From NCBI RefSeq assembly GCF_003627955.1, contig NZ_RBWS01000032.1:1-40000 (forward strand): a DNA stretch of 40,000 nucleotides, written 5' to 3'. Below the pieces are notes generated by a model. That model saw only the letters and a list, made by a program, of their open reading frames with translations, ran no database searches and was not told the DNA's origin. The stretch is from Sphingobacterium puteale. GTDB taxonomy: Bacteria > Bacteroidota > Bacteroidia > Sphingobacteriales > Sphingobacteriaceae. Position 1 is the stretch's first letter; each line of letters starts with the position of its first letter. Below, in pieces: positions 9,076 to 17,852 of the stretch. The translations under genes and the position numbers were made by a program.

Positions 9076-9741
9076 ATGACAAACAAACAGACAACATTAA
9101 ATAAATTAAATGCCTTTATACTGCGGGACAAGTTTTCTATTTCTGCTTGGGAAGAACGGGGACTAAACCCATCTGATAGTGAAATCTGCGACCGACTTCA
9201 AAGTTTATTCAACGATTGTGTTAATAATTTAATTGAAGCTGTAAATTCCGATTATAAACCAAGACAACTCAAAAGCATTTTAAAAAAATCGTTGGATAGC
9301 ATTGATCGTTCAGATTATGATACAGAAGAGCGTGAATTTATCTGCGATTATTTCGACAAACTTTCAAAAATTGTTTCAGTTGACTTAAAAGACAACTTAA
9401 ATGGATGGCTTTATGGGAAAGTGCTTAATACACTATTCAAATTGACTTCATTTTTCAAAGGACAAGACAATATAGTTGAAACTTTATCTCAAGACTGTAC
9501 TCAATGTGGTTCAAAACTTGAGACATTCATTATAAAAAAAGAAGAAGGTATTCCGGATTATAGTTGGAATATTATTCAATGTAGCAACTGTAATGAATTT
9601 AATTTACTTTCGACAGGTCCAAATATTAAAGTAAAGCGTTTTGGTAATTATAAATCAATTGAGCAATTGCCGAAAGCGGAATACACAGAGGAGCAAGCCA
9701 ACGTGAGACTTGAACAAATAAAATTCTTTAGAAAAAAATGA
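9076..9741 (+). CDS. DUF4844-like protein with C-terminal zinc ribbon
   Basis: A 221-residue cytoplasmic protein. The N-terminal about 120 residues ('WEERGLNPSD', 'DYDTEEREFICDYFD', 'LNGWLYG') match my memory of the DUF4844 family, small helical proteins of unknown function that turn up among immunity-type genes in Bacteroidota. The C-terminal part has two CxxC pairs ('CTQCGSK' near 148 and 'CSNCNEF' near 171), which suggests a zinc ribbon. I infer an immunity or toxin-neutralising role only from the neighbourhood. Family call about 60% sure; coding status secure. Confidence 0.8.
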   Translation: MTNKQTTLNKLNAFILRDKFSISAWEERGLNPSDSEICDRLQSLFNDCVNNLIEAVNSDYKPRQLKSILKKSLDSIDRSDYDTEEREFICDYFDKLSKIVSVDLKDNLNGWLYGKVLNTLFKLTSFFKGQDNIVETLSQDCTQCGSKLETFIIKKEEGIPDYSWNIIQCSNCNEFNLLSTGPNIKVKRFGNYKSIEQLPKAEYTEEQANVRLEQIKFFRKK

Positions 9742-9862
9742 CAAAGCGAAGAAGAGCAGCACATAATAGATGAGGACAGCCGCTGTAGCCGAATTGGTAA
9801 ATGAACCAAGATGACAAGTTCAAAATATTATAAAGACTCCTGAAAATTAAAGATACACAACG

Positions 9863-10618
9863 TTGAAAATAGATTACGAACAGTTTGCCGATAAAAAATG
9901 TCGGGAACTTATGCAGATTCAGGAAAGGTTTATGGAACAATTGAGCATCAGTAGCTATCAGCATTGGTATTATGATGCTGAACTTGCTCTCTTGCGGCTA
10001 TACAATGACGATATAGATCAATTGTATCTAAAATATATTCCCATTGGTACCTTTTCCCTTACATCAGAAACATGGATGTGGAGTTGGTTCAATGATCATA
10101 GTTTCGAGCCCAATAAGAACAGTACACTTGATGTTATGGAATTTGGCCTCGAAAACGATTATCCGAAATTGACAGCGGGCACCTTCTCGGGTGATGAATT
10201 CGATTGTTGGGAGTTTACCGCGATATCATTAGCTACTTTGGGGGGGATAGGAGTATATAGAGCTCCCTCCGAAAAACTTCAAAGCTATCTTCTCATTACC
10301 GCTGTTTTGGATGAAAATTCTCGGGAAGTTATCCATTTCAATCAAGCAAAAGTTAAATGCAAAATCCATGGGCGGTCGAGACCAGCCTTTGTTTGTCAGC
10401 ATCTTAACTTGGAGTATCCGAAGGGATTTGAAGAGGCTTTTGAAACATATAAAGGGATGGAACTTGGTGAAGATGACGATTTTCAAGCATGGTGTGATGA
10501 ATGTGAAAAGGTCAGGATCAGAAATAATGGTTGGAGCGAATACGCTGAAGAATTTGCAAAGATCAAATTGGTCTGTGAGTATTGCTACTTTGAACTAAAA
10601 AGCTTTAATTGCCGTTAA
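9863..10618 (+). CDS. DUF6882-like protein
   Basis: A 251-residue cytoplasmic protein. The N-terminal helix 'RFMEQLSISSYQHW', the strand 'YIPIGTFSLTSETWMWSW' and the later 'TAISLATLGGIGVYRAP' fit the DUF6882 pattern (a T-W-x-W-x-W motif followed by an acidic-aromatic helix region). The C-terminal 70 residues add Cys pairs ('CDECEKV' and 'CEYCYFEL') that could bind zinc. An in-frame stop lies just upstream at 9848, so the gene must start at TTG 9863 or at ATG 9911; TTG keeps the full N-terminal helix and is preferred. Function unknown; it sits in the run of immunity-like genes. Confidence 0.75.
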   Translation: MKIDYEQFADKKCRELMQIQERFMEQLSISSYQHWYYDAELALLRLYNDDIDQLYLKYIPIGTFSLTSETWMWSWFNDHSFEPNKNSTLDVMEFGLENDYPKLTAGTFSGDEFDCWEFTAISLATLGGIGVYRAPSEKLQSYLLITAVLDENSREVIHFNQAKVKCKIHGRSRPAFVCQHLNLEYPKGFEEAFETYKGMELGEDDDFQAWCDECEKVRIRNNGWSEYAEEFAKIKLVCEYCYFELKSFNCR

Positions 10619-10706
10619 TCAGATGATTATTTTCTTTGAGCTTAATCGGGTGATGTTTACGCGCTTAATGTAGACTCCTTAGAAAAGAAATAAAACGCTC
10701 AATCTT

Positions 10707-11486
10707 TCACCACTCCGTAGCATTCCGCCATAGTACAATATCAAAGTCAGTCAGCAGCTGACAAATTTTGCCATCACTGTCCCTTCCAATGTAAGTAGCA
10801 TAAAAAACATCTCCATACCCCGTGGAGAAGAAGACAGCATTTTGCTTTTGAAAATCGTAATTTAAATAATCCTTGAATTTTTCGGAGAATATATTGTCCC
10901 AGTTTTTATCGAGCAGCGTATTAAGACTATTCTTTGCGACTTGGTCAACGAAAAGAGCCAGTCCTGCATCCACTCCATATCCATATATTTCTTTGGATTT
11001 GAGAGGGATTGGAGGCTGTCCCGGTAATAACGCAAAGCTCCATTTTCGGATAGGCTTATCTGAGAATTTTACCCGTGCAAATGCAAACCTTCGATCTCTA
11101 TTGGTCTTGATATTTGCCATTGCCAATTCGACAGGAAACTCACCTATGGGGAAATTCTCATTAAAAGCTACGGCATCACTTAAGGTAACGGGATCAGTTG
11201 CGATAATCTGCCCTGACGATACCTTTAGATTTCCTACAGCTATCTTATCAAAAGTTATCTCCGTGCCGAATTGCGCTACTTTTGTGTCCGCGAAGAAACT
11301 TCCCTCAAATATCTGTGGGAACACCAATGATGTGTCCTGGATGGTTATTTTGGGTATGGTATCTGTCTGGTCAAATTTGGCTGTTGGTACAATGACATCG
11401 TTAGTATTACTTGAAACTTTGTTCTTCGAAATACATGAAAATAGCACCACGACCATCATACATATTGTTATTGTTCTTTTGTGCAT
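10707..11486 (-). CDS. Lipoprotein of unknown function
   Basis: A 259-residue predicted lipoprotein: the signal peptide 'MHKRTITICMMVVVLFSC' ends in a lipobox (L-F-S-C, lipid Cys at 18), followed by a Ser/Asn-rich linker. The mature part is probably a beta-rich globular domain with several Phe/Trp strands and 'WSFALLPGQPPIPLKSKE' near the middle. No family recognised. It lies 27 bases downstream of the gene at 11514-12059 on the same strand, so the two may be co-transcribed. A long open frame on the other strand (10873-11529) is a shadow of this gene. Confidence 0.75.
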   Translation of the reverse strand: MHKRTITICMMVVVLFSCISKNKVSSNTNDVIVPTAKFDQTDTIPKITIQDTSLVFPQIFEGSFFADTKVAQFGTEITFDKIAVGNLKVSSGQIIATDPVTLSDAVAFNENFPIGEFPVELAMANIKTNRDRRFAFARVKFSDKPIRKWSFALLPGQPPIPLKSKEIYGYGVDAGLALFVDQVAKNSLNTLLDKNWDNIFSEKFKDYLNYDFQKQNAVFFSTGYGDVFYATYIGRDSDGKICQLLTDFDIVLWRNATEW

Positions 11487-11513
11487 AGGGGATAATTATC
11501 TTTGTTTTATTCA

Positions 11514-12059
11514 TCACTCTACAGGATGACCGATATCCTTAAAAAACTTTCTAAGCATTTCATATGTGCCACTACCAGCGACAATCTGATTGGAACAATC
11601 TATTGCCATTGCTTCACAACTTAAACAGATATTCAAAACAGATACAATTTCGCCCGAGTTTTTATAGAACACGATGGCATCCCTGTAAATAGGAGCACAC
11701 ATCCAATGGGACACGTCAGTTGTTTTCGCAAGCAAAATATTCTTTAGTAGACTGACTGCCTCATTATCATACTGAAAAGTATTGATTCTTTGACTAGAGA
11801 AATGAAATCGACCTGTATCATCAATTAAGTATTGTGTTACACCTAATAACGTGTCCAATTCACTCAGTCGAATTTCCTCGGTTTCGGTGAGATTATTGCG
11901 TTTCTCCTTTTTTACTTTTAACCTGTTATATTCCGGTTTTAGCACTTTAAGCGCAGCTTCATATTCATCTCCACGCTGAAGAGAGTAGGTTTCAATGTAA
12001 TCAAATGCTAAACGCTGTATATAATGAGAAGATGTGATTGAATTCGTGATACTTTTCAT
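11514..12059 (-). CDS. Uncharacterised 181-residue protein
   Basis: No signal peptide or membrane segment. The N-terminal third is a charged helical region ('VKKEKRNNLTETEEIRLSEL'). The C-terminal half has the pattern 'CAPIYRDAIVFYKNSGEIVSVLNICLSC' (residues about 127-153), then 'YEMLRKFFKDIGH'. This 'DAI-x-F-Y ... I-C-x-x-C ... Y-x-x-L-x-x-F-F' layout recurs in small uncharacterised Bacteroidota proteins, but I cannot give a family name. The two Cys of 'CLSC' plus a later Cys might bind metal. It probably shares a transcript with the lipoprotein gene downstream. The promoter would lie in the 427-base gap to its right. Confidence 0.7.
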   Translation of the reverse strand: MKSITNSITSSHYIQRLAFDYIETYSLQRGDEYEAALKVLKPEYNRLKVKKEKRNNLTETEEIRLSELDTLLGVTQYLIDDTGRFHFSSQRINTFQYDNEAVSLLKNILLAKTTDVSHWMCAPIYRDAIVFYKNSGEIVSVLNICLSCEAMAIDCSNQIVAGSGTYEMLRKFFKDIGHPVE

Positions 12060-12486
12060 CGTTAAAAGTGAGCGATTATTTCTCTAAATACTAAAAATAT
12101 AAAAAATTGCTTGTAGTAGCTAATTAAATGATCTAAGACGGATATTAGAATTTTCCGGACTGCAATTGATAAAAGACCTATTTTTATTGTCAAACAGATC
12201 CATGAAAGACGTCATTAATATTGACTCCTAATTTAACGAATCGTAAAGTATGGCTTTCGAATATTAAATTGTGCTGATTTGTGCTGAAGAAATAGCATAG
12301 ATTTATGTAGAATTTAGCTTTCGATCAGGACGATAATCAAGGTGAAATTCAAAAGAAGTAAAACAACGGTACTATTGGATTTTTTTGAAAAGTAAAGTTT
12401 GGTTTGGAAAACAACGTTTCTTCTCAAACAATTTTATTAAAATCAAATAATGATGTCTTGAATGCGGTTTCAACATGTATTAAAAA
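12060..12486. other. Intergenic stretch, no gene seen
   Basis: 427 AT-rich bases between divergent genes at 12059 (-) and 12487 (+). Both strands are broken by frequent stops and I see no credible small gene. The only local structure noticed is a tandem pair of TTGTGCTGA, starting at 12269 and 12279 (10-base period). It may carry the promoters for both flanking genes. Confidence 0.5.
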
Positions 12487-12876
12487 ATGAATAGAATGTC
12501 ATTAATCCATCTGTGGATAGGAAAAACAGATAAAAGTTTAGAAGAAATTGAAGCGTATTTTAATCTGGACTCATTTTATGATAGTGAAGAAGATGAAGAT
12601 TTTGAAAAGTGTGGTTTTTGTAAAGAAGTAACATTCAGCGAGTCATATGATGAAAACTTCATAGGTCAGGAGTATAAGGACGACCCCATGCCTGTTGGCA
12701 GCATGCTAGATGAAATTCCTTCTCCTAAAATTATACCATTAATAGTTGATAAATGTGGTGACTTGAATGTAACAGAGGCAAATGCTATGTTCTACTATCG
12801 AGATGTTGAATTACCGAAACCAGAAATTGGGAAAAAATATAATGATTTGTATTATATAGGAGAATTTCCAATTTAG
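12487..12876 (+). CDS. Immunity 22 family protein (Imm22/DUF4284)
   Basis: A 129-residue acidic cytoplasmic protein. The opening 'LIHLWIGKTDKSLEEIEAYF', the 'CGFCKEV' core and 'YDENFIGQEY' match the Imm22 (former DUF4284) pattern of W-I-G, Y-F, C-x-F and Y-D-E-D-F. Imm22 proteins are predicted to neutralise toxin domains of polymorphic or contact-dependent systems. No toxin gene is adjacent, so this is an orphan immunity gene. The second ATG at 12496 would fit the family's usual start slightly better. First of three consecutive + strand genes (12487-14241) that look like one immunity-type unit. Confidence 0.82.
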   Translation: MNRMSLIHLWIGKTDKSLEEIEAYFNLDSFYDSEEDEDFEKCGFCKEVTFSESYDENFIGQEYKDDPMPVGSMLDEIPSPKIIPLIVDKCGDLNVTEANAMFYYRDVELPKPEIGKKYNDLYYIGEFPI

Positions 12877-12973
12877 GAGTAAGTCAAGTGGATTTTTATA
12901 TTCCTTATGTGGATCATGAATCTGAGATATGAACTAAAAAGAGATTGACTGATAATTTTAACCCTTTATTTCG

Positions 12974-13618
12974 ATGGATGTATTTTGTTTATGGCCTAAA
13001 CCTCAAAAGGGTGTGCCAATATTTTTAGAAGCGATATTAAAAGAAGAATTTGACAATAAAGATCCGATGGGATCAAACGATTACGAATGGGCAAGGGTCA
13101 GAGGAAAGAAACATGTAGAATATCCGGATAAACTATGGCTTATTTGTAAGGAAAAATTACTTCTTTTCGATTACTATCCATTTATGAATGGCTTTATTGT
13201 TTCTGATTTATTTTTGATGGCAATAAAAGAGTCTACTGATTTTGATGATTTGCAACAGGTAACTTTAAACGTAATCTCCAACAACGGAAAAATGATTACA
13301 GATAAATCGTATTTTTTTATTCGATTTATTGAAAGAATAAAGCTCATAGATTATGCAAAATCAAAATATATACTTGAGAAGGATGCTAACCTAGACTTTG
13401 TCAAGAAGGTGGGTTTTGGTATTAAAAAGTTTGAAAAGCTGGAAATCAATACTACGGAAAAGCAAGTGTTTATTCCAGATGATACTACTTTTTCAGGCTA
13501 TATATTCTGTTCTGAATTGGTAAAAGAGGAAATGATTAAAAAACGGCTTTATGGATTTGATTTTGTTTATCATTTTGAATTACCGTTGGTATATAATGAG
13601 CGATTCAGGCGAAATTGA
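12974..13618 (+). CDS. Putative immunity protein (possible Imm43 type)
   Basis: A 214-residue soluble protein. The N-terminus reads 'MDVFCLWPKP' and the C-terminal third contains 'IFCSELVKEEMIKKRLYGFDF', a pattern (I-F-x-S-E-x-x-K-E-x-h-x-x-x-x-h-x-G-h-x-F) that I associate with Imm43-like immunity proteins; this family call is tentative. It follows the Imm22 gene by 97 bases and precedes the next gene by 11, on the same strand, which supports a common transcript and a similar role. No toxin partner is visible. If not Imm43, it is still a plausible member of the immunity cluster. Confidence 0.7.
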   Translation: MDVFCLWPKPQKGVPIFLEAILKEEFDNKDPMGSNDYEWARVRGKKHVEYPDKLWLICKEKLLLFDYYPFMNGFIVSDLFLMAIKESTDFDDLQQVTLNVISNNGKMITDKSYFFIRFIERIKLIDYAKSKYILEKDANLDFVKKVGFGIKKFEKLEINTTEKQVFIPDDTTFSGYIFCSELVKEEMIKKRLYGFDFVYHFELPLVYNERFRRN

Positions 13619-13629
13619 TTTAGTTTCTT

Positions 13630-14241
13630 ATGGGATTTTTTGATAGTTTATTTGGCAAAAAGATTGTTTTTACGCCAGAAATGAAAATTATGGCGGAGAG
13701 TTTAATCGAAAATGATTGGTTTCGAAATTGTGGTCAGCAATCTGACTATGATACAAAATTTAACGTTGAGATTGCTCATGGCATAAGTGAGGTTGAGAAA
13801 AAACTTGCTTATAAAAGAGATGTGAAAGGATTTGTTACTTTGGACAACTTGCTTATTGAAGCAGGTCGCCGTAGTCAGCTTTTTCTTTCATTGCATCATA
13901 AAAATGAAATGCAGTATACATGGAATAGACTTACTGATGTCATTATTAAGGAATATATATCAAATCAAAAATTTGATTTTGATAAGATTCAAAATAATTT
14001 CAACACCCTATTAGGAACACAAACTGATTTATACTTGCGAGGTGTCTTTATAAACATACTAAAAGAAATTTATTTTAATAGTTTTATCGAAGGTTATCCC
14101 ACTTTTTTAAGTGAGGTAGTTGATGTTTATTTAAAGGGAAATGTTATTGTGGGATGGATAGGTAAATTTGGCTCTCACGAGGTACAAGTAAACGAAATTT
14201 CAGCAATCTCAGTAAATGATGGAGTTGTGAATATTTGGTGA
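13630..14241 (+). CDS. Uncharacterised 203-residue protein, third gene of the immunity-type unit
   Basis: Starts 'MGFFDSLFGKK', a common opening of small cytoplasmic proteins that include some immunity proteins, and is mostly alpha-helical up to about residue 170, then ends in a short beta segment ('VIVGWIGKF', 'VNEISAISVNDG'). No signal peptide, no membrane segment, no motif that I can name. The 11-base gap after the previous gene and the shared strand point to co-expression. A role as an orphan immunity protein is inferred from context only. The region just downstream (14265-14354) contains a 29-codon frame that could be the tail of a lost gene. Confidence 0.65.
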   Translation: MGFFDSLFGKKIVFTPEMKIMAESLIENDWFRNCGQQSDYDTKFNVEIAHGISEVEKKLAYKRDVKGFVTLDNLLIEAGRRSQLFLSLHHKNEMQYTWNRLTDVIIKEYISNQKFDFDKIQNNFNTLLGTQTDLYLRGVFINILKEIYFNSFIEGYPTFLSEVVDVYLKGNVIVGWIGKFGSHEVQVNEISAISVNDGVVNIW

Positions 14242-14362
14242 TATGGCGTTTGTAAGGTTAAAAGTATGGTGAAAATAAAAAGAAACTCCTTGGATTCGTT
14301 TAAAGTTGGTATTAATGACCGAAGAAACGGAAAATTTGAAGTTCATCAGATTTAAGTAATAA

Positions 14363-15030
14363 ATGAAAAAAACACGTTTTACAGAAAGCCAGATTGTGCG
14401 GGCACTCAAAGAGGGCGAAGACACCTGCGCAGAGCGGGGAAACCCTGGAATCATAAAAAAGTTTATCGGGTGTATAAGCTTCTTAATATGAATAAGAAGA
14501 GGCGTGGCAAACGTCGGCTACCTGCTCGGGAGAAACAGCCTCTAGAACAACAGGTCAGCATTAATCAAAAATGGAGCATGGACTTTATGAGCGATAGCTT
14601 AGCAAGCGGAAATAGGTTTAGAACTTTTAATGTGATGGATGACTGTTCCCGTGAGATATTGTGTATCGAAATAGCTACTTCTATTTCTTCTTTGAGGGTA
14701 ACACGGGCACTTGAACAAATCATAGACTGGCGGGGCAAACCGCTCTGTCTACGCGTAGATAATGGCCCCGAATTCACCAGTCATCGTTTTGAGCTCTGGT
14801 GTAAAGACCAAGGCATCGCTATTCAATTTATCCAGCCCGGTAAGCCTATGCAGAACGGCTACATCGAACGGTTCAACCGAAGTTATCACAAAGAAATTTT
14901 GGATGCTTATTTGTTTTTCAACTTGTTCGAAGTAAGAGAACATACCCAGGCATGGATGATGAATATAATATGTTAATGGAGTAGCGAAGCCGTCCGCTAG
15001 ATGGAAGAAATAAAGCCCGCCAAGATGTAG
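14363..15030 (+). pseudogene. Decayed IS3-family (IS150/IS407-like) transposase
   Basis: Remnant of an IS3-type element. At 14363 the usual orfA start is present ('MKKTRFTESQIVRALKEGE') but after about 21 codons the frame jumps straight into the middle of orfB ('NHKKVYRVYKLL'), so most of orfA and the start of orfB are deleted. From 14470 to 14976 the rve/DDE domain is readable: 'WSMDFMSD' (first Asp), 'VDNGPEFTS' (second Asp) and 'QNGYIERFNRSYH' (catalytic Glu). Near 14955 a one-base deletion in 'TGGATG(G)ATGAATAT' shifts the frame; restoring it gives the expected 'DEYN', soon followed by an in-frame stop. No terminal inverted repeats recognised. The element cannot encode its transposase. 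Confidence 0.85.
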
Positions 15031-15081
15031 CAGAGTGATGTCATTAATTAATATTCTGACCATTTGCTTAATATACAACAA

Positions 15082-15534
15082 TTAGTATACAACAGGATAT
15101 TTGTTCGTAATATTTTTTAATTTCTGAATGACAGGCTTGATATAAGTCTGGTCAAAATTAAGTTCGAAATTCAACGTAGCAGCGTTGATTCCAGTATCAT
15201 CACTACAGCTTATTTCAGCATTGATATTACCTTGCCCATTCCCTTTAATTTTCATGTATAAATAACCTTCCAGATCTTTAAATTCAATTTCGGAATTTAA
15301 ATTTTCATATAGCGAATTCAGATCCTGTTCAAAATTCTCAATGTCAAATGTTGTTAGGTCTGCGTCATATATACCGCTAAAAGCTCCGGCCCGTACTGAG
15401 ATTTTGGTCCTTAACCAATTCTTATCCCAGTTGCTAGTCGCATCAATAACTAACAATCCAATTACTTTAATTGAAATTGATTGGCCCCCTGAGTGCAATC
15501 CAATCGTAAAATCGTCAAGCTCGTTCATTTGCAA
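15082..15534 (-). CDS. WapI-type immunity protein
   Basis: A 150-residue cytoplasmic protein. The pattern 'WDKNWLRTKISVRAGAFSG' (D-x-N-W-L), 'LTTFDIENFEQDLNSLYE', 'LEGYLYMKIKGNGQG' and 'ELNFDQTYIKPVI' (D-Q-T/S-Y) closely fits the WapI family of immunity proteins, whose founding member protects Bacillus subtilis against the WapA tRNase. No WapA- or Rhs-like toxin is nearby, so it is an orphan copy. It follows the short frame at 15559-15738 by 24 bases on the same strand. Confidence 0.8.
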   Translation of the reverse strand: MQMNELDDFTIGLHSGGQSISIKVIGLLVIDATSNWDKNWLRTKISVRAGAFSGIYDADLTTFDIENFEQDLNSLYENLNSEIEFKDLEGYLYMKIKGNGQGNINAEISCSDDTGINAATLNFELNFDQTYIKPVIQKLKNITNKYPVVY

Positions 15535-15558
15535 TTGTTAAATTATATTATCTATACA

Positions 15559-15738
15559 TTATTTGGACTCAGGACTATTCCATTGCGGGATACCGATAAA
15601 CATTTCATTGATAAATTGTTCTGTATATCGCTGCATTCCGGCTTCTTCCTTGTCATAGTAAGCCTTTATTTTTGAACAAATTTTAGGGTTATAGCAGAGT
15701 TTGATCCGTAGGTTTTCAATCCATTCGGCCCGGATCAC
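15559..15738 (-). CDS. Short gene or C-terminal gene remnant
   Basis: A frame of 59 codons from a GTG at 15738 that stays open a further 17 codons upstream without an ATG. The residues look protein-like rather than random ('AEWIENLRIKL', 'AYYDKEEAGMQRYTEQF', 'FIGIPQWNSPESK'), with a charged amphipathic helix and a clean stop 24 bases before the WapI-type gene. I read it as the C-terminal end of a gene whose 5' part was lost, or a small protein. Family unknown. Confidence 0.4.
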   Translation of the reverse strand: MIRAEWIENLRIKLCYNPKICSKIKAYYDKEEAGMQRYTEQFINEMFIGIPQWNSPESK

Positions 15739-15918
15739 GATAGTAATTAGCCTTTTGGTATATTGGCTTTTGAATTTACAAAACAGGACTCAAAAAACAA
15801 AATATATAACTCTATAGTTATAATTTCCATGGCTATAAACCCATACCTTAGCCTGCAGGTAACAACTGTTTTTGTGAAACTAATATATAAAAAGTTACTA
15901 GATTTTTCCAAGTCGATG

Positions 15919-17085
15919 TTATCTGCTGGCAATTTTTAGGTTATCTTCATAAGTTTTGTCGGCATCAAGACCAAAAGCTTTAAAGATGTCTTTTTTGATT
16001 TCGTTATTTGCCGGATTTCTCAAATCTAATTTTCTGTCATATCTTTCGTCCTCACATTCCCAATACGGCAAATTAGATTTTGTTTCAATACATTTTTGGA
16101 GCGTATCAGTACTTAATGCATATCCTGTACTTTCTTTTCGGTATGGATTTTTCTCATATCCCAAATAAAGAGTTTCATCATCATAACGTAGATATTTATT
16201 AAACTTCGAAATATCAATTTCTTTGTAAATAAATCCGTATTGAAGATAAACTTTATGATAATTGTCACTGTTTATGCTTTGGCTGTAGGATATAAGCATA
16301 TCATATTCATCATTTTCAAGTGGTTTATGACCAATAATTGGATTTTCGCCATAGAAAAAATGATTGTCCATAATTACCTGCGAGGGTAGTGCCATTGTTT
16401 CAGAAAGTTCTTTCAAATCCACATTCAAGTCGTTGCTTATTTTGTGATAAACTTTTACAATGAGCGATTTTCCCATCAAATTGGTTAATCCATAGTGTTC
16501 ATCTCTTTGGAAATTATTTGCCTTGATTGTTTTTTGAACATCAATTAAAATTCTTCCAAATCCCCATTGTCTTCTGCCAATTTTAAATGCAAAAAAATCA
16601 CCTTCCTTATACTTATAGTGTTTTCTTTCAGCATTTTTGAAGGTGTCTATTTCTTGCAAATCTTTTTCTGAAGTTTCAGCAATCCACTTATTTAACCAAG
16701 TTTTTAGGAAACCCAAATCCTTGTCTTTAAAACGTTCTGCATAATATGTGATTTGAGTTGTAAAGCTTGAAATGGTTAGGTAACTATCAGAAAACGCAAA
16801 ATAGACACCAGCTCCTCTAAAAGCTTGTGTGGCGGTAAAATTTAGTTTTTTAGGTTTTCCTTTCTCTGTTTTTGGTAGCAGGATAGTTCTGTTTTCTGCT
16901 GTTTTTTCATAAAGATCACGTTCAAAGTAAGACTGGTCTGAAACGGTAATTTCTTTGCGAATGATATCACCATCAAAGTAAACATAGTTGTCAAAAAGTT
17001 TCACAAGTTTCCAATTGTTTTCAACTGGTGTAATGCCTAAATATTTTCTTTGTTCGTTCGTTAATTCAAATTGTGGTTTTTCCAT
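15919..17085 (-). CDS. Immunity 26-like protein
   Basis: A 388-residue soluble protein. Around residues 158-180 it has 'YKEGDFFAFKIGRRQWGFGRILI', matching the Imm26 signature (G-D-x-F-x-h-x-h ... x-x-G-x-G-R-h-h), a domain proposed to neutralise polymorphic toxins and also found in larger stand-alone proteins. The rest (1-150 and 200-388) has no motif that I recognise but ends in a short conserved-looking segment 'IFKAFGLDADKTYEDN'. Its start overlaps by 25 bases the stop of a short frame upstream that looks like a SUKH-domain scrap. Orphan; no toxin seen. Confidence 0.78.
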   Translation of the reverse strand: MEKPQFELTNEQRKYLGITPVENNWKLVKLFDNYVYFDGDIIRKEITVSDQSYFERDLYEKTAENRTILLPKTEKGKPKKLNFTATQAFRGAGVYFAFSDSYLTISSFTTQITYYAERFKDKDLGFLKTWLNKWIAETSEKDLQEIDTFKNAERKHYKYKEGDFFAFKIGRRQWGFGRILIDVQKTIKANNFQRDEHYGLTNLMGKSLIVKVYHKISNDLNVDLKELSETMALPSQVIMDNHFFYGENPIIGHKPLENDEYDMLISYSQSINSDNYHKVYLQYGFIYKEIDISKFNKYLRYDDETLYLGYEKNPYRKESTGYALSTDTLQKCIETKSNLPYWECEDERYDRKLDLRNPANNEIKKDIFKAFGLDADKTYEDNLKIASR

Positions 17086-17234
17086 TTTTGTGTATATCTG
17101 TAAGGACTACCAGCACCAACTTTTACTAATGGCTCAAATGTTTTTATTTCCTCAGCGGTCATTGTGCCTGGGATAAGTTTCCATTTATACCAGCCATCTT
17201 CGTTTACCTCGGATGCCATTATGTCTTTTGGCAT
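17061..17234 (-). pseudogene. SMI1/KNR4 (SUKH)-like N-terminal fragment
   Basis: A 57-codon piece (if started at the ATG 17234; the frame continues up to 17270). 'MASEVNEDGWYKWKLIPGTM' followed by 'TAEEIKTFE' resembles the N-terminus of SUKH-type immunity proteins (W-x-W-x-P, then a helix E-x-x-h-x-x-h-E). The rest of such a domain (about 100 residues) is missing and the last residues look unrelated, overlapping the start of the Imm26-like gene. Best read as a deletion relic. Family call is tentative. Confidence 0.4.
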
Positions 17235-17382
17235 ATCTTCCGTGTAAACGGAACCTACTCCCGTGGTCAAATAGCGTTAAAAATTTGGTCGATATTATCC
17301 GTCATTTGCAGTCGGTTTTATAGTTTTAAAAGTATTGCTTTGTACCTAATTTATAAAAAAGTTTTTGGATTGGAGGATAAAT

Positions 17383-17792
17383 CTAGCGCGAACCATCTAA
17401 AAGCTCACAAGTAATCCCGCCAGTACGATGCTTTTTGAATTGGTCGATTAATGGGATACACGCCAATAGCCGGATTTCCCAGGTAGGGGAGCTCAATGGG
17501 CAGGAATGCCAAGTTCCATTTATGCGTTTAATCTTCGCGATATCCTCAACTGGCGGGTACAGGCGATAAGTGCAAAATTTAGCCTGGTATAAATCCGATT
17601 ACGATTCTCATAAAAATCTAATCGAGCCAGTACATCTAAGCTGTTACCATCCTTTTTTAAAATATCGCGATCAATATCCAACGAATGCAAGTATTTTATA
17701 GTTGCAGCACGTTCATCGGGAGTCAGCATTTTACATTGGTTTAGCACTTCTACCCAATTTTTGTCTTTTATATACTGTTTGAGGTGGTTCAT
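17383..17792 (-). pseudogene. Frameshifted DUF6493-like N-terminal gene fragment
   Basis: The frame from 17792 reads 90 codons ('MNHLKQYIKDKNWVEVLNQ', 'YLHSLDIDRDIL', 'LNFALIACTR') and looks like the N-terminus of DUF6493-type proteins of Bacteroidota. Just after 'ACTR', near 17550, the sensible reading moves to another frame: 'YPPVEDIAKIKRINGTWHS', then 'LIDQFKKHRTGGITCELLDG' up to a stop at 17383. So one frameshift breaks the gene, and the product would in any case be much shorter than the several-hundred-residue family. Likely non-functional. The DUF6493 assignment is from memory of its N-terminal sequence. Confidence 0.6.
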
Positions 17793-17852
17793 ACGATTGG
17801 GATTAAGTTAGTAAGGGGATCAATTTTTGAGATTAGTACATTTTATATCAAA

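Noticed and set aside
10873..11529. A 218-codon open frame on the + strand
   Set aside because: It lies opposite a lipoprotein gene with a proper signal peptide and lipobox; its own sequence is Ser/Thr/Phe-rich without domain character. Shadow frame.
14749..15081. A 110-codon frame on the - strand over the IS3 remnant
   Set aside because: It is antisense to the recognisable DDE domain and shows no protein-like pattern.
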